Assembly: GCA_003559215.1 (NCBI GenBank)
Contig: PWMF01000021.1
Coordinates: 1-38,456 of the forward strand
Direction: 5' to 3'
Source of the DNA: Natrialbaceae archaeon
Lineage (GTDB): Archaea; Halobacteriota; Halobacteria; Halobacteriales; Natrialbaceae
Length of the DNA stretch: 38,456 bases
The notes beneath the pieces are model-generated. The model had not been told where the DNA came from, made no database searches, and saw only the letters and a list, made by a program, of their open reading frames with translations. A program made the translations under genes and the position numbers. Below are positions 16,367-23,626 of the stretch, in pieces. The first letter of the stretch is position 1. Each line of letters starts with the position of its first letter.

Positions 16367-16687
16367 ATGGACTGGCCATTCGACCCCGACGGGGAGCAGG
16401 GCAGCGAGGGAATGCGGAAGTTCGACATGCGGATCATCGCCGACAAGGTCGACGAGGAGGAGGACTTCCCGATGGACCGCGACGAGTTCGTCGCCGAACA
16501 CGGCGACGATCCGATCCGGATCAACTACCAGCGCGTCGTCCCGATGCGGGAGATCTTCGAGTACGTCGAACCCGAGGAGTTCGAGACGATGCTGGACATG
16601 CACAAGGCCGTCGGCGCGGCGATGCGGGCCGGCGACTTCTGGGAGTACCACCCCGAGGGAAGCGATCCCGAAAAGAAACCCGCGTAG
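16367..16687 (+). CDS. DUF5785-like haloarchaeal protein
   Basis: A 106-aa acidic soluble protein beginning MDWPFDPDGEQGSEGMRK, which I recall as the haloarchaeal DUF5785 type. No catalytic or metal motif is visible; the middle (DDPIRINYQRVVPMREIFE) and the helical C-terminus are the conserved-looking parts. The start is supported by a CCTTTTG box whose first T is 29 nt upstream. Unknown function. Confidence 0.8.
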   Translation: MDWPFDPDGEQGSEGMRKFDMRIIADKVDEEEDFPMDRDEFVAEHGDDPIRINYQRVVPMREIFEYVEPEEFETMLDMHKAVGAAMRAGDFWEYHPEGSDPEKKPA

Positions 16688-16745
16688 CATCACGGATCTG
16701 GATTACGTACCACTTATACGACGGCGTTCGAAACGTTCGGGTACC

Positions 16746-17507
16746 GTGACGAACACGCAGGTTACGCTTCTCCAGATCGACAACTACGGTCCCTGGACCG
16801 TGACGCCCGAGCCGCGCCGGGAGGCCGATCTCCAGACGCTCCAGTCGCGGCTGTACGCCGACGTCTCCCAGTTCGTCGGCAACCGCGACGGCTACGTCTT
16901 TTTTACCCGGTTCGACAACATGATCGCCGTCACGAACGGGCTCGATCACGAGGATCACGCGCTCCTCCAGGAGTCCGTCGGCAACCGGTACCCGGTGACG
17001 GTCAGTCTCGGGGTCGCGACCGGAACGACCCCGGTCCAGGCGCTTTCGGACGCGACCAGCTTGCTCCAGGAGGCCGGCAGCGCACAGGACAAGAACCGAC
17101 GCGAGTGTCTCGAGGGTCGAACCATCGACGACGCCCACCGCACCGGCGAGGACGTCCAGATCGCACACTTCGACGTCATCGACGCGACGGGCGAGTACAC
17201 CGACGAGCTCAACGCCTTCGATACGTTCATCGAGATCGAGCAGGGGTACGCCTCCCTTATGCGACACATGCGGCGGGCCCACGACAGCCTCGCCTTCTTC
17301 GTCGGCGGCGACAACGTCATTGTCGTCTGTCCGGACCTCGGCGAGGCGGAGTACGAGGAGGCGATCTACCACGTCCAGGAGGAAGTCAACGTCGAGCTTC
17401 AGGTCGGCGCCGGTCGGGGGAAAAGCGCCCACGAGGCTGGTATCGCCGCCAAACACGCCCTCGAGGACTGCCGCGCCGACGGAACCCGAGTCGAACTCGG
17501 CTGGTAA
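16746..17507 (+). CDS. gch3: GTP cyclohydrolase III
   Basis: Archaeal enzyme (EC 3.5.4.29) that opens GTP to the formamidopyrimidine nucleotide, the first step towards riboflavin and the deazaflavin F420 in archaea. The 253-aa protein has two related ferredoxin-like halves. The first starts TQVTLLQIDNYGPWT and includes SLGVATGTTPVQAL; the second contains FFVGGDNVIVVCP and VGAGRGKSAHEAG, with the conserved LED.R at the end. Typical haloarchaeal length. GTG at 16746 is the start that gives the conserved N-terminus. Confidence 0.93.
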   Translation: MTNTQVTLLQIDNYGPWTVTPEPRREADLQTLQSRLYADVSQFVGNRDGYVFFTRFDNMIAVTNGLDHEDHALLQESVGNRYPVTVSLGVATGTTPVQALSDATSLLQEAGSAQDKNRRECLEGRTIDDAHRTGEDVQIAHFDVIDATGEYTDELNAFDTFIEIEQGYASLMRHMRRAHDSLAFFVGGDNVIVVCPDLGEAEYEEAIYHVQEEVNVELQVGAGRGKSAHEAGIAAKHALEDCRADGTRVELGW

Positions 17508-17627
17508 GTGCGCTCGCGCCCGTTCTTCCCAACTGTTTCGACCGCCGTCGAATCCCGTATGTTTGTCACGCGTTCACTTAACCGTGCCGGAGATAGTTTT
17601 TAGCCAGTCCGTGGGATGTGTACACAT

Positions 17628-18230
17628 ATGGAACCGGAACTGTCCGTCAGGGAGGTCCTGACGACCGAATACGTCGGCGTCAGCGAGTCGGATCCCGTCC
17701 TGGGTACCGTCCGGCTGATGCGCGAAGAACGGGCGGGCTGTGTCCTCGTGGTTCGCGGCTCGGAGCCGGTCGGAATCATGACCGAGTGGGACGTGCTCGG
17801 CCTCGTCGCCGAGGAGGACGATCCGGCCGAGACGACCGTCGGGGAAGTCATGACCAGCCCGGTGATCTCGATCAACGCGGGCTGGTCGCTGGCCGACGCC
17901 GCGACGACGATGAGCCGACAGAACATCCGCAACCTGGTCGTCGAGAACGACGACGAGATCGTCGGTGTGCTCACCCAGCGAGACGTCATCACCGCCGCGG
18001 GCTCCTTCCAGGGTGCAACGGGTGGCAGCGCCGACGGCTCGCTCGAGTCGGAACGGCCCCTCGAACAGTCCCGGTCCTCGCGCCCCAGCGACGAACTCGA
18101 GACCGAACTGTTGCCAAACGGCGGCGACGAGTTCTCCACGCAGGGCGTCTGCGAGGCCTGCGGTTCGCTCGCCGACTCGCTGTGGGACGCCAACGGGCGA
18201 CTGGTCTGTTCGGACTGTCGGTCAGTTTGA
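17628..18230 (+). CDS. CBS-pair protein with C-terminal zinc ribbon
   Basis: A 200-aa cytosolic protein with two CBS domains, at about residues 3-60 (VREVLTTEYVGVSESDPVLG to GIMTEWDVLGLV) and 68-125 (VGEVMTSPVISI to GVLTQRDVITAAG). A disordered Ser/Glu-rich linker leads to a four-cysteine zinc ribbon (CEACGSLAD, then LVCSDC at the very end). CBS pairs bind adenosyl nucleotides and act as energy sensors; the ribbon suggests contact with nucleic acid or protein. Start at 17628 rather than 17616, because AGTTTTTAG lies 31 nt upstream. Target unknown. Confidence 0.88.
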   Translation: MEPELSVREVLTTEYVGVSESDPVLGTVRLMREERAGCVLVVRGSEPVGIMTEWDVLGLVAEEDDPAETTVGEVMTSPVISINAGWSLADAATTMSRQNIRNLVVENDDEIVGVLTQRDVITAAGSFQGATGGSADGSLESERPLEQSRSSRPSDELETELLPNGGDEFSTQGVCEACGSLADSLWDANGRLVCSDCRSV

Positions 18231-18315
18231 CCTCCTTCTCGTAACGCCCGCTTCGGTCGTTTCGACGGCCGGAGAATAAGAAGACCTTTTGGACGCAGCT
18301 GTCGACCGGAGGACA

Positions 18316-18825
18316 ATGGCTCCGGACTCACCGGTCGTCGAACCCGCGACGCAGGGGGATCTGCCGGCGATCACCGAGCTGTGGGTGCGCCTGGCTCGCG
18401 ACCAGCGCGACCACGGCTCGTTCGTTCGCGGCGAGGCAAACCGGGAAACGATGCGGGAAACGCTCGCCGGACACCTCCATACCGACGGACTTCTCGTCGC
18501 ACGCGACGGGGAGTCGATCGTCGGCTTCGTCACCTACTCCCTCGAGCGAGGCTCCCTCGAGCTGGACGCGACCCGCGGCCTCCTCTCGAATATCTATGTC
18601 GCACCCGCCTACCGCGACCGCGGGGTCGGAACCGCGCTGCTCGAGGCCGCCGAGGAGGCGCTCGCCGGCCGGGGTGCCGAGGTCGTGATCCTCGAGGTGC
18701 TGTCGGACAACGAGGCTGCAAAGCGGTTCTACGAGGAACGCGCGTACGAGCCGTACAGGGTGTCGATGCGACGTTCGCTCGAGGACCGATCGGAAAACGA
18801 TACACACTCAAAGGAGGAACGGTAA
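18316..18825 (+). CDS. GNAT family N-acetyltransferase
   Basis: A 169-aa acetyl-CoA-dependent acyltransferase of the GNAT fold. Motif A is clear at about residues 94-117: LSNIYVAPAYRDRGVGTALL, containing the R/Q-x-x-G-x-G/A pyrophosphate loop (RDRGVGTA). Motif B follows with LEVLSDNEAAKRFYEERAYE. The substrate cannot be read from the sequence. ATG at 18316 is supported by a CCTTTTG box 29 nt upstream. The C-terminal tail is charged and probably disordered. It ends 11 nt before tRNA-Thr. Confidence 0.88.
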   Translation: MAPDSPVVEPATQGDLPAITELWVRLARDQRDHGSFVRGEANRETMRETLAGHLHTDGLLVARDGESIVGFVTYSLERGSLELDATRGLLSNIYVAPAYRDRGVGTALLEAAEEALAGRGAEVVILEVLSDNEAAKRFYEERAYEPYRVSMRRSLEDRSENDTHSKEER

Positions 18826-18836
18826 CTCACTGCTGC

Positions 18837-18910
18837 GCCAGGGGAGCATGGGCGGTTCATGCACTCGACTTGTAATCGAGACTTCGTGGGTTCAAATCCC
18901 ACCCCTGGCT
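18837..18910 (+). tRNA. tRNA-Thr(UGU), atypical D arm
   Basis: The 74-nt gene folds with acceptor GCCAGGG/CCCTGGC and discriminator T (usual for archaeal threonine). The anticodon stem is CTCGA/TCGAG with loop CTTGTAA (anticodon TGT, reads ACA), and the T arm is GTGGG/CCCAC around TTCAAAT. The D arm is odd: positions 8, 14 and 21 are G, G and C instead of the near-universal T, A and A. The D stem can instead extend to five pairs (GCATG/CATGC). CCA is not encoded and no intron is seen. Confidence 0.85.
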
Positions 18911-19018
18911 TGGCCGTCGCGAGCGATCCCGCGAGCGGCGGACGGCCGCGTAGATTTGAAGGAGAGAACGGCTCCGCCGTGACCGTCGTTCAAATCCCAC
19001 CCCTGGCTTGGCCGTCGC
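18890..19018 (+). repeat. tRNA-Thr 3'-end duplication
   Basis: A perfect 31-bp direct repeat: 18890-18920 (T loop to 10 nt past the tRNA end) recurs at 18988-19018. The 67-nt spacer carries GATTTGAA-N-GAGAGAA at 18953-18968 and GACCGTC at 18981-18987, the same words in the same order as in the tRNA-Ser duplication at 4376-4553. It also holds a small ACGGC/GCCGT hairpin with TCC loop at 18968-18980. Confidence 0.78.
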
Positions 19019-19552
19019 AAACGGCTTCAGCCGACGAGCGCGCCTCTCCACCGTCGATCGGCTCGAGTTTTCGGTCATTCGTCAGACACATGCATCCGGA
19101 TCGAGACGGAGTACCGTTCCGCTCGACTTTCATTTTCTTCGAGTTGTCTGTCCGTTGGTCGATCCCTGGGCCGCTTCGAACGTGCGCTCGGGCATCGGAA
19201 CCGTTCCGATTCATCACGGGCTAATTCGGGACCGATCGGATATAGTTCCGCAATCGGCCCGCTGAACCGGGTGAAAAACCCGTAGGAGGACTGTTTCGAC
19301 AGGCACAACTTCTTAGTCCGTATAAGTACTTGGCCTGATTTCTCATGAAACTGTTCTTCGCCACGGTTCACCCGGTGTCGCACTCTTATTTCCGCGATAA
19401 TTTCTGATTTCGCGTTTCTCCCGCTTGAGGACGCCTCAGCCGGGTTCACCGGGATTGAAACTGTTGAGAAGGGTCGTTCGCGAGCTGAGATACTTTCACG
19501 TCAAATTACTTCGAGTATATGTATAACCGACCCGTTTGTACGACAAATCGTA
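19019..19552. other. gene-poor spacer and beta-helix gene promoter
   Basis: I find no credible protein or RNA gene in these 534 nt. The composition is more AT-rich than the surroundings. A small CGGGT/ACCCG hairpin with GAAAA loop lies near 19268-19283. The TATA-like box GTATATGTATAACC at about 19515-19528 has the right distance for a leaderless start at 19553. Confidence 0.5.
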
Positions 19553-21049
19553 ATGTCGAACGACTCTGGTAACTGGCTGACAGGTAGACGGACGTATCTG
19601 AAGGGATGTCTTGCCGGGCTCGGAACGCTTTCCGCTGCGGGGATGGCGTCCGCGTCTACGGATGCGAGTGCGAGCGAGAGCGACTACAGTAACGTCGTCG
19701 ATATGGTCGAAGCGGGTGCCGATCCGAACGGCAACGAATCGATCACCTCCGTCGTACAGAACAACATCGCGGACGATACGCTGCTTCGGTTCCCCGAAGG
19801 GGAGTACTACATGGACTCCCAGGTTCGGATCACCGGCTTCAACAACGTCGGTATCGTCGGCGACGGTGCGACGATCGTCCCGGCGAACTACAGCTCCTTC
19901 GACGGGCCGCAGTACCGCCTGTTCCGACTGGGAACCAGCGGGAGTCCGGGTGGGTCCGTCTGGTTCGAGGGCTTCGACGTCGATCAGACCGCTTCTAACA
20001 CGGGTATTCGCGTAATCAGCGCGGAGGTCAGCGACGAACTCGTCGTCCGGGACGTCTTCATCCACGGCGTCCACGACAGCGGAACCTGGGGCCCGGGCCT
20101 GTTCAACATCACCGACCCCGACGGAGTCGGAATCGTCGACTGCTTCCGTGCGTTCGACGGCGGACAGCACGTCGACGATACGCCCCACGGCGGCCGATGG
20201 CGCGGCGCGACCGGGATCATGCTCAACGGCAACCACCAGGGCCACATCACGTTCAAGGACTGTGTACTCGGTGGATTCCCGGACAACGGGCTGTACGCCT
20301 CGGGCGAGAACGGCGGGATCGACATCGACGGCGGCTGGTACGAAAACAGCGCGACCGCCTCCGTTCGCCTCAGCGGAAGCGAGGGATCGATCTCGAACGC
20401 GATCCTCGTCGTCGACGACAACCCGACGGGCGCGGAGGGACAGCACGCGGTTCGTCTCGACCACGGAAGCTACACACTCTCGAACGTCACGCTCGACACG
20501 CCGAACCAGAACGGCGAGTCGATCCGCATCATGAACGGTGTGGACTCAACCACCATCGAGAACACGCTCATCAAGGCCGGTGGACAGAGCTCCGCCGTCC
20601 GGATCGACAGCGGCGCCGGCGCGGTCGACTTCCGAAACTCGGAGGTCGAGATCAACGGCAGCGCCTACGCTTTCCGCATCCTCGGTGACAGTCCCGGCGC
20701 CGTCTCGCTCGAGGACGTCAACGTCGTCGGCAGCGCCAGCGGTTCCCCGATTCAGCCGGCGATCTTCTGTGAGCGCAACAACTGCCAGTTCGACGGAGTT
20801 TCCGTTGAGCAGCTCGGCAGCGGTAACCGGCGCGGGCTCGAGCTCCGCGGCAGCAACTACGAGGTCACGAACAGCGAGTTCGAAACCAGCCACATCCCGA
20901 TCATCGTTCACAACGCGAACGACGTCGACATCGAGAACACCTACGCGCGAGCCGACGACGGCAGCACGTCGGTTCACGTCCGCAGCGGCTCCAGCGGCGT
21001 CAGCTTCCAGGGCAACGACCTGCCCCAGGGCATCGACGACCGCAGCTAA
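19553..21049 (+). CDS. Tat-exported right-handed beta-helix protein
   Basis: A 498-aa secreted protein. The N-terminus has a twin-arginine signal (TGRRTYLKGCLAGLG) with a likely cut after MASASA-type residues near 35. The rest is a right-handed parallel beta-helix of the pectate-lyase type: an opening motif VVDMVEAGADPNGNESITSV followed by many repeated short strands ending in Asn or Gly turns (GITFK-like GHITFKDCVLGG, SNVTLDTP, YEVTNSEFETS, NDVDIENTYA). No clear catalytic set is visible, so a polysaccharide lyase, hydrolase or surface-binding role all remain possible. Highly acidic, as expected for an extracellular halophile protein. Confidence 0.88.
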   Translation: MSNDSGNWLTGRRTYLKGCLAGLGTLSAAGMASASTDASASESDYSNVVDMVEAGADPNGNESITSVVQNNIADDTLLRFPEGEYYMDSQVRITGFNNVGIVGDGATIVPANYSSFDGPQYRLFRLGTSGSPGGSVWFEGFDVDQTASNTGIRVISAEVSDELVVRDVFIHGVHDSGTWGPGLFNITDPDGVGIVDCFRAFDGGQHVDDTPHGGRWRGATGIMLNGNHQGHITFKDCVLGGFPDNGLYASGENGGIDIDGGWYENSATASVRLSGSEGSISNAILVVDDNPTGAEGQHAVRLDHGSYTLSNVTLDTPNQNGESIRIMNGVDSTTIENTLIKAGGQSSAVRIDSGAGAVDFRNSEVEINGSAYAFRILGDSPGAVSLEDVNVVGSASGSPIQPAIFCERNNCQFDGVSVEQLGSGNRRGLELRGSNYEVTNSEFETSHIPIIVHNANDVDIENTYARADDGSTSVHVRSGSSGVSFQGNDLPQGIDDRS

Positions 21050-21208
21050 CGTGAGTTCGGGAAGGGACTCGAGACCGAATCGGGTGGATCGTTCTTTCGC
21101 AGTTTCGACGGCAGAGCGATTTCGCCGCGAATCTACCGCACAGCGTCGGAAAGACTGATTTCTCAGCGTTCTCCAATCGGAAAAAGAGAGTCACAAGTTC
21201 GATCTGAA

Positions 21209-21301
21209 TTTAGTGTACTAAACTGGCTAGTATTGTGCTATTTCGCACTACATTGGACACAACTCGACACCAAAAACGAGGTGAGTACAGTGGATTTATA
21301 T
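21209..21301 (+). promoter_or_regulatory. HalOD1 gene promoter with inverted repeats
   Basis: TTTAGT/ACTAAA arms around GT form a 14-bp inverted repeat at 21209-21222, followed by a GTGC/GCAC pair near 21234-21250. The TATA box TTTATATA at 21294-21301 lies about 25-32 nt upstream of the ATG at 21326. The repeats are candidate operators. Confidence 0.45.
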
Positions 21302-21325
21302 ATGCCGGCAGAAAGACTCCGGCCA

Positions 21326-21607
21326 ATGCTACTCTCAGTCGACCGTTCCGATACGGCCTCCGCCGCGTCGTTGAGCTACGAGGTCGTCGCCGCTATTGCC
21401 CAACGAGAGGGTGTCGAGCCGACCGACATCGAACCGCCGGAGTACGACGCGCTCTACGAGGTCATCAACCCCGAGGCGCTCGATTCGTTGTTTTCCCCCC
21501 GAGAGAACGGAAAGCACAGGGCCAGCGGACGGATCGAGTTCGACTACTGTGGTTACCACGTCGTCGTAACCAGCGAGGGCGACGTCGACGTCAGAGAACT
21601 CGAGTGA
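21326..21607 (+). CDS. stand-alone HalOD1 output-domain protein
   Basis: A 93-aa protein made only of the haloarchaeal HalOD1 domain, otherwise found at the C-terminus of sensor and response-regulator proteins. Recognisable elements are SLSYEVVAAIAQREGVEP, IEPPEYDALYEVINPEALDSLF and the C-terminal IEFDYCGYHVVV. A signalling or regulatory role is inferred. ATG at 21326 is preferred to 21302 because the TATA box sits right against 21302 but at leaderless distance from 21326. Confidence 0.85.
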   Translation: MLLSVDRSDTASAASLSYEVVAAIAQREGVEPTDIEPPEYDALYEVINPEALDSLFSPRENGKHRASGRIEFDYCGYHVVVTSEGDVDVRELE

Positions 21608-21674
21608 GTACTGGACCGCTCGAACCGACGTAATCGTACGTTCTCAGCTGTCCCATTCGTACGACGAGCGACGG

Positions 21675-22427
21675 CTACGCGTCCCGACACGCCGTCTCGA
21701 ACACCGACTCGTGGAGTCGGTCGGCGACCGTCTCCAGTAGCGGCTTCATATTCTCCGTGTCGGCGCGGTTGTACTCGACGAGTCGTTCGAGGGCGGCGTC
21801 GTCACCAGCCTCGTACTCGTGCCAGAGCCGAACTGCGTCCCGACCGCTGAGGTCGGGCATATCGCGACCGATCCCCAACTCGCGTTCGATCGCCTTCAGC
21901 CCGCCGTCGAGCCCCACCTTCTTGCAGGGGTACATGAGATCGACGTGGGGAACCGTCACGTCGAGGTCGTAGCAGGTCTCGAGGAAGGGGACGTCGAAGC
22001 GCTGCCCGTTGAACGTGACGAGCAACGCCGACCGGTCGAGTTCCGCCTCGAGGCGCCGCGCGGTCAGGTCCCGTCCCTGAACGAACGTCTTCGTCTCGTC
22101 GCCGCGGTGGATCGACACCGTCGTTACGTCGTTGCGATCGGCGCTCAGGCCGGTCGTCTCGATGTCCAGGAAGGCGGTCTCCTCGCGGACGTTCTCGTAG
22201 AGGCGCCACCGGCTCGCGGCCGGCAGCGCCTCGGCGAACGTCGAGACGTCGCCGCGCTCGAGGTGAGTCCATCCCTCGTCGATGAACGTCTCGATCCGGT
22301 CGGCGAGCGTGTCGCCGACGACGCTGCCGTCGAACTCCTCCCAGTGAGTAACCCCGTTCTTCCAGAGCCGCCGCTCGGTGGTCTCCCCGACGCCCCGGAC
22401 CGGGATGAAGCTGTTCTCGATTCGCAC
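21675..22427 (-). CDS. RNase H-fold 3'-5' exonuclease-like protein (YprB type)
   Basis: A 250-aa protein with an N-terminal helix-hairpin-like region (FIPVRGVGETTERRLWKNGV) and a C-terminal RNase H-like exonuclease domain. The DEDD-type residues include D88 and E90 in FLDIETTGL, then VTFNGQRFDVPFL, and a late YNRADTENM. This is the pattern of the predicted YprB/RNase_H_2 nucleases. GTG at 22427 is chosen over ATG at 22454: the usual N-terminus is xRIENSFIPV and a CTTTTG box (minus strand) starts 29 nt upstream of 22427. Substrate unknown; DNA or RNA trimming is inferred. Confidence 0.85.
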   Translation of the reverse strand: MRIENSFIPVRGVGETTERRLWKNGVTHWEEFDGSVVGDTLADRIETFIDEGWTHLERGDVSTFAEALPAASRWRLYENVREETAFLDIETTGLSADRNDVTTVSIHRGDETKTFVQGRDLTARRLEAELDRSALLVTFNGQRFDVPFLETCYDLDVTVPHVDLMYPCKKVGLDGGLKAIERELGIGRDMPDLSGRDAVRLWHEYEAGDDAALERLVEYNRADTENMKPLLETVADRLHESVFETACRDA

Positions 22428-22541
22428 ACCAGTGTAGGGGTACCAGTCGGGCAAAAGCGCTTGGTTCCTCGCGAGAGAGAGGTCCGGTTTTCCGACCAGT
22501 CCGAACGCCCGGCTTTTGGTTCCGGCCCTCGTAGGACGAGT

Positions 22542-23261
22542 ATGACCGATTCCGACCCTGACGACGACCTCGCGAACGCGATCCGCGAGCTCACGCGGAC
22601 GATCGAGGAGTTACGGACCGAACTCGAGGAGCCGTCCCGCCGCGGGCCTCGGTTTCCCGCGCCCCGTCCGCCGACCCCGCGCGAGCTGCTCCGGGTCGCC
22701 GACGAGGTCGCGATCCCGGCGCTGGTGGCGACGCTGGAATCGAGCGTCCGCACCCTCGAAGCCCTCCAGCGCGGTCTCGAGATCGTCCGCACGGAACGGG
22801 AGGTCCGCGACCGCGTCGACGAGAGCACCGGCCGCGCCGGAACGCGCGCGAACGATGTGCGCCGAGCGACGCTCTCGCAGCTCGATACCGTTCTCGCGGA
22901 GCTTCAGCGGGCGGCCGCCGACGGTTCGTTGCCCGCCGACGAGGACGCTCGGGAGCTGCTCGTCGAGGCGCGCGAGCTTCGCGACGAGGTCGACGGGCGG
23001 CTGCGACGCGCCGTCGAGGGTCGTGACGAATCCGACGAGGACGGACCGATCCGGATCGATATCGATCAGCCCGACGGAACGACGGAGACGGACGAGGACG
23101 GCGACGAGTCCGACTCGAGCGTCGACGTGGACGCGGAGCTCGAGACGCTCAAGGATCGGTATTCGGAGGACGAGCGAGCGGACGAAGCAACCGACGAAAA
23201 CGAGCGGGCGGAGGACGACGAATCCGGAGACGACGATCCTCAGACCGGCTCGAACCGGTAG
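22542..23261 (+). CDS. acidic coiled-coil haloarchaeal protein
   Basis: A 239-aa soluble protein of a haloarchaea-type family I do not know by function. Residues 5-30 and 60-150 look like long amphipathic helices and a coiled coil (LANAIRELTRTIEELRTELE; TLESSVRTLEALQRGLEIV). A Pro/Arg-rich patch lies at 33-50. The last 80 residues are almost all Asp, Glu, Ser and Thr and should be disordered. The start is supported by GGCTTTTGG 28 nt upstream. The 3' end overlaps the convergent OB-fold gene by 22 nt. Confidence 0.75.
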   Translation: MTDSDPDDDLANAIRELTRTIEELRTELEEPSRRGPRFPAPRPPTPRELLRVADEVAIPALVATLESSVRTLEALQRGLEIVRTEREVRDRVDESTGRAGTRANDVRRATLSQLDTVLAELQRAAADGSLPADEDARELLVEARELRDEVDGRLRRAVEGRDESDEDGPIRIDIDQPDGTTETDEDGDESDSSVDVDAELETLKDRYSEDERADEATDENERAEDDESGDDDPQTGSNR

Positions 23262-23626
23262 CCGTCCCAGTCCTGGCTGTCGGGCTCCCTGATGCCGGCG
23301 CCGGGCTCGCGGAGTTCCTCGGTGTAGACGGGTTCGACCTCGTCGCCGGTTTCCGCCTCGTCGTCAGTGAGTTGCACGAGCGCCCGAACCGACGTCTCGA
23401 CGCCTTCGCCGTCGTCGACCGCGTCGCTGACGTCGAACTCGACGATCGCGAGGTGATTCGGCTCCCGGACCCCCGGCGGCGTCGCGGTGCTGGTCGTCCA
23501 CGTCACGATCTCGGCGGTGTACTCGCTCAAATCAATCGTCTCGACCGGTTCCGCGCCGCTCCGACTGCGCGGGTGACCGGGGTAGCTGATCGTGCCGTCG
23601 TCGTACCGCGTTGCTTCCATCGTCAT
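23240..23626 (-). CDS. OB-fold (DUF35-like) beta subunit of a haloarchaeal beta-ketothiolase
   Basis: A 128-aa protein with an OB-fold like that of DUF35 partners of archaeal thiolases, but with no zinc-binding cysteines. Visible strands include AEIVTWTTSTATPPG, HLAIVEFDV and RALVQLTDDE. The start overlaps the thiolase stop by 4 nt (ATGA), and this pairing matches the characterised two-subunit beta-ketothiolases of Haloferax, where the beta subunit is needed for activity. By itself the fold would not give the function. Confidence 0.8.
   Translation of the reverse strand: MTMEATRYDDGTISYPGHPRSRSGAEPVETIDLSEYTAEIVTWTTSTATPPGVREPNHLAIVEFDVSDAVDDGEGVETSVRALVQLTDDEAETGDEVEPVYTEELREPGAGIREPDSQDWDGYRFEPV

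Noticed and set aside
15220..16524. 434-codon minus-strand frame opposite the CoA-transferase
   Set aside because: The plus strand carries an obvious CaiB/BaiF enzyme; the antisense product has no recognisable motif.
19075..19449. 124-codon minus-strand frame in the spacer before the beta-helix gene
   Set aside because: The composition is not protein-like for this genome (too basic, AT-rich codons), there is no promoter and no domain.
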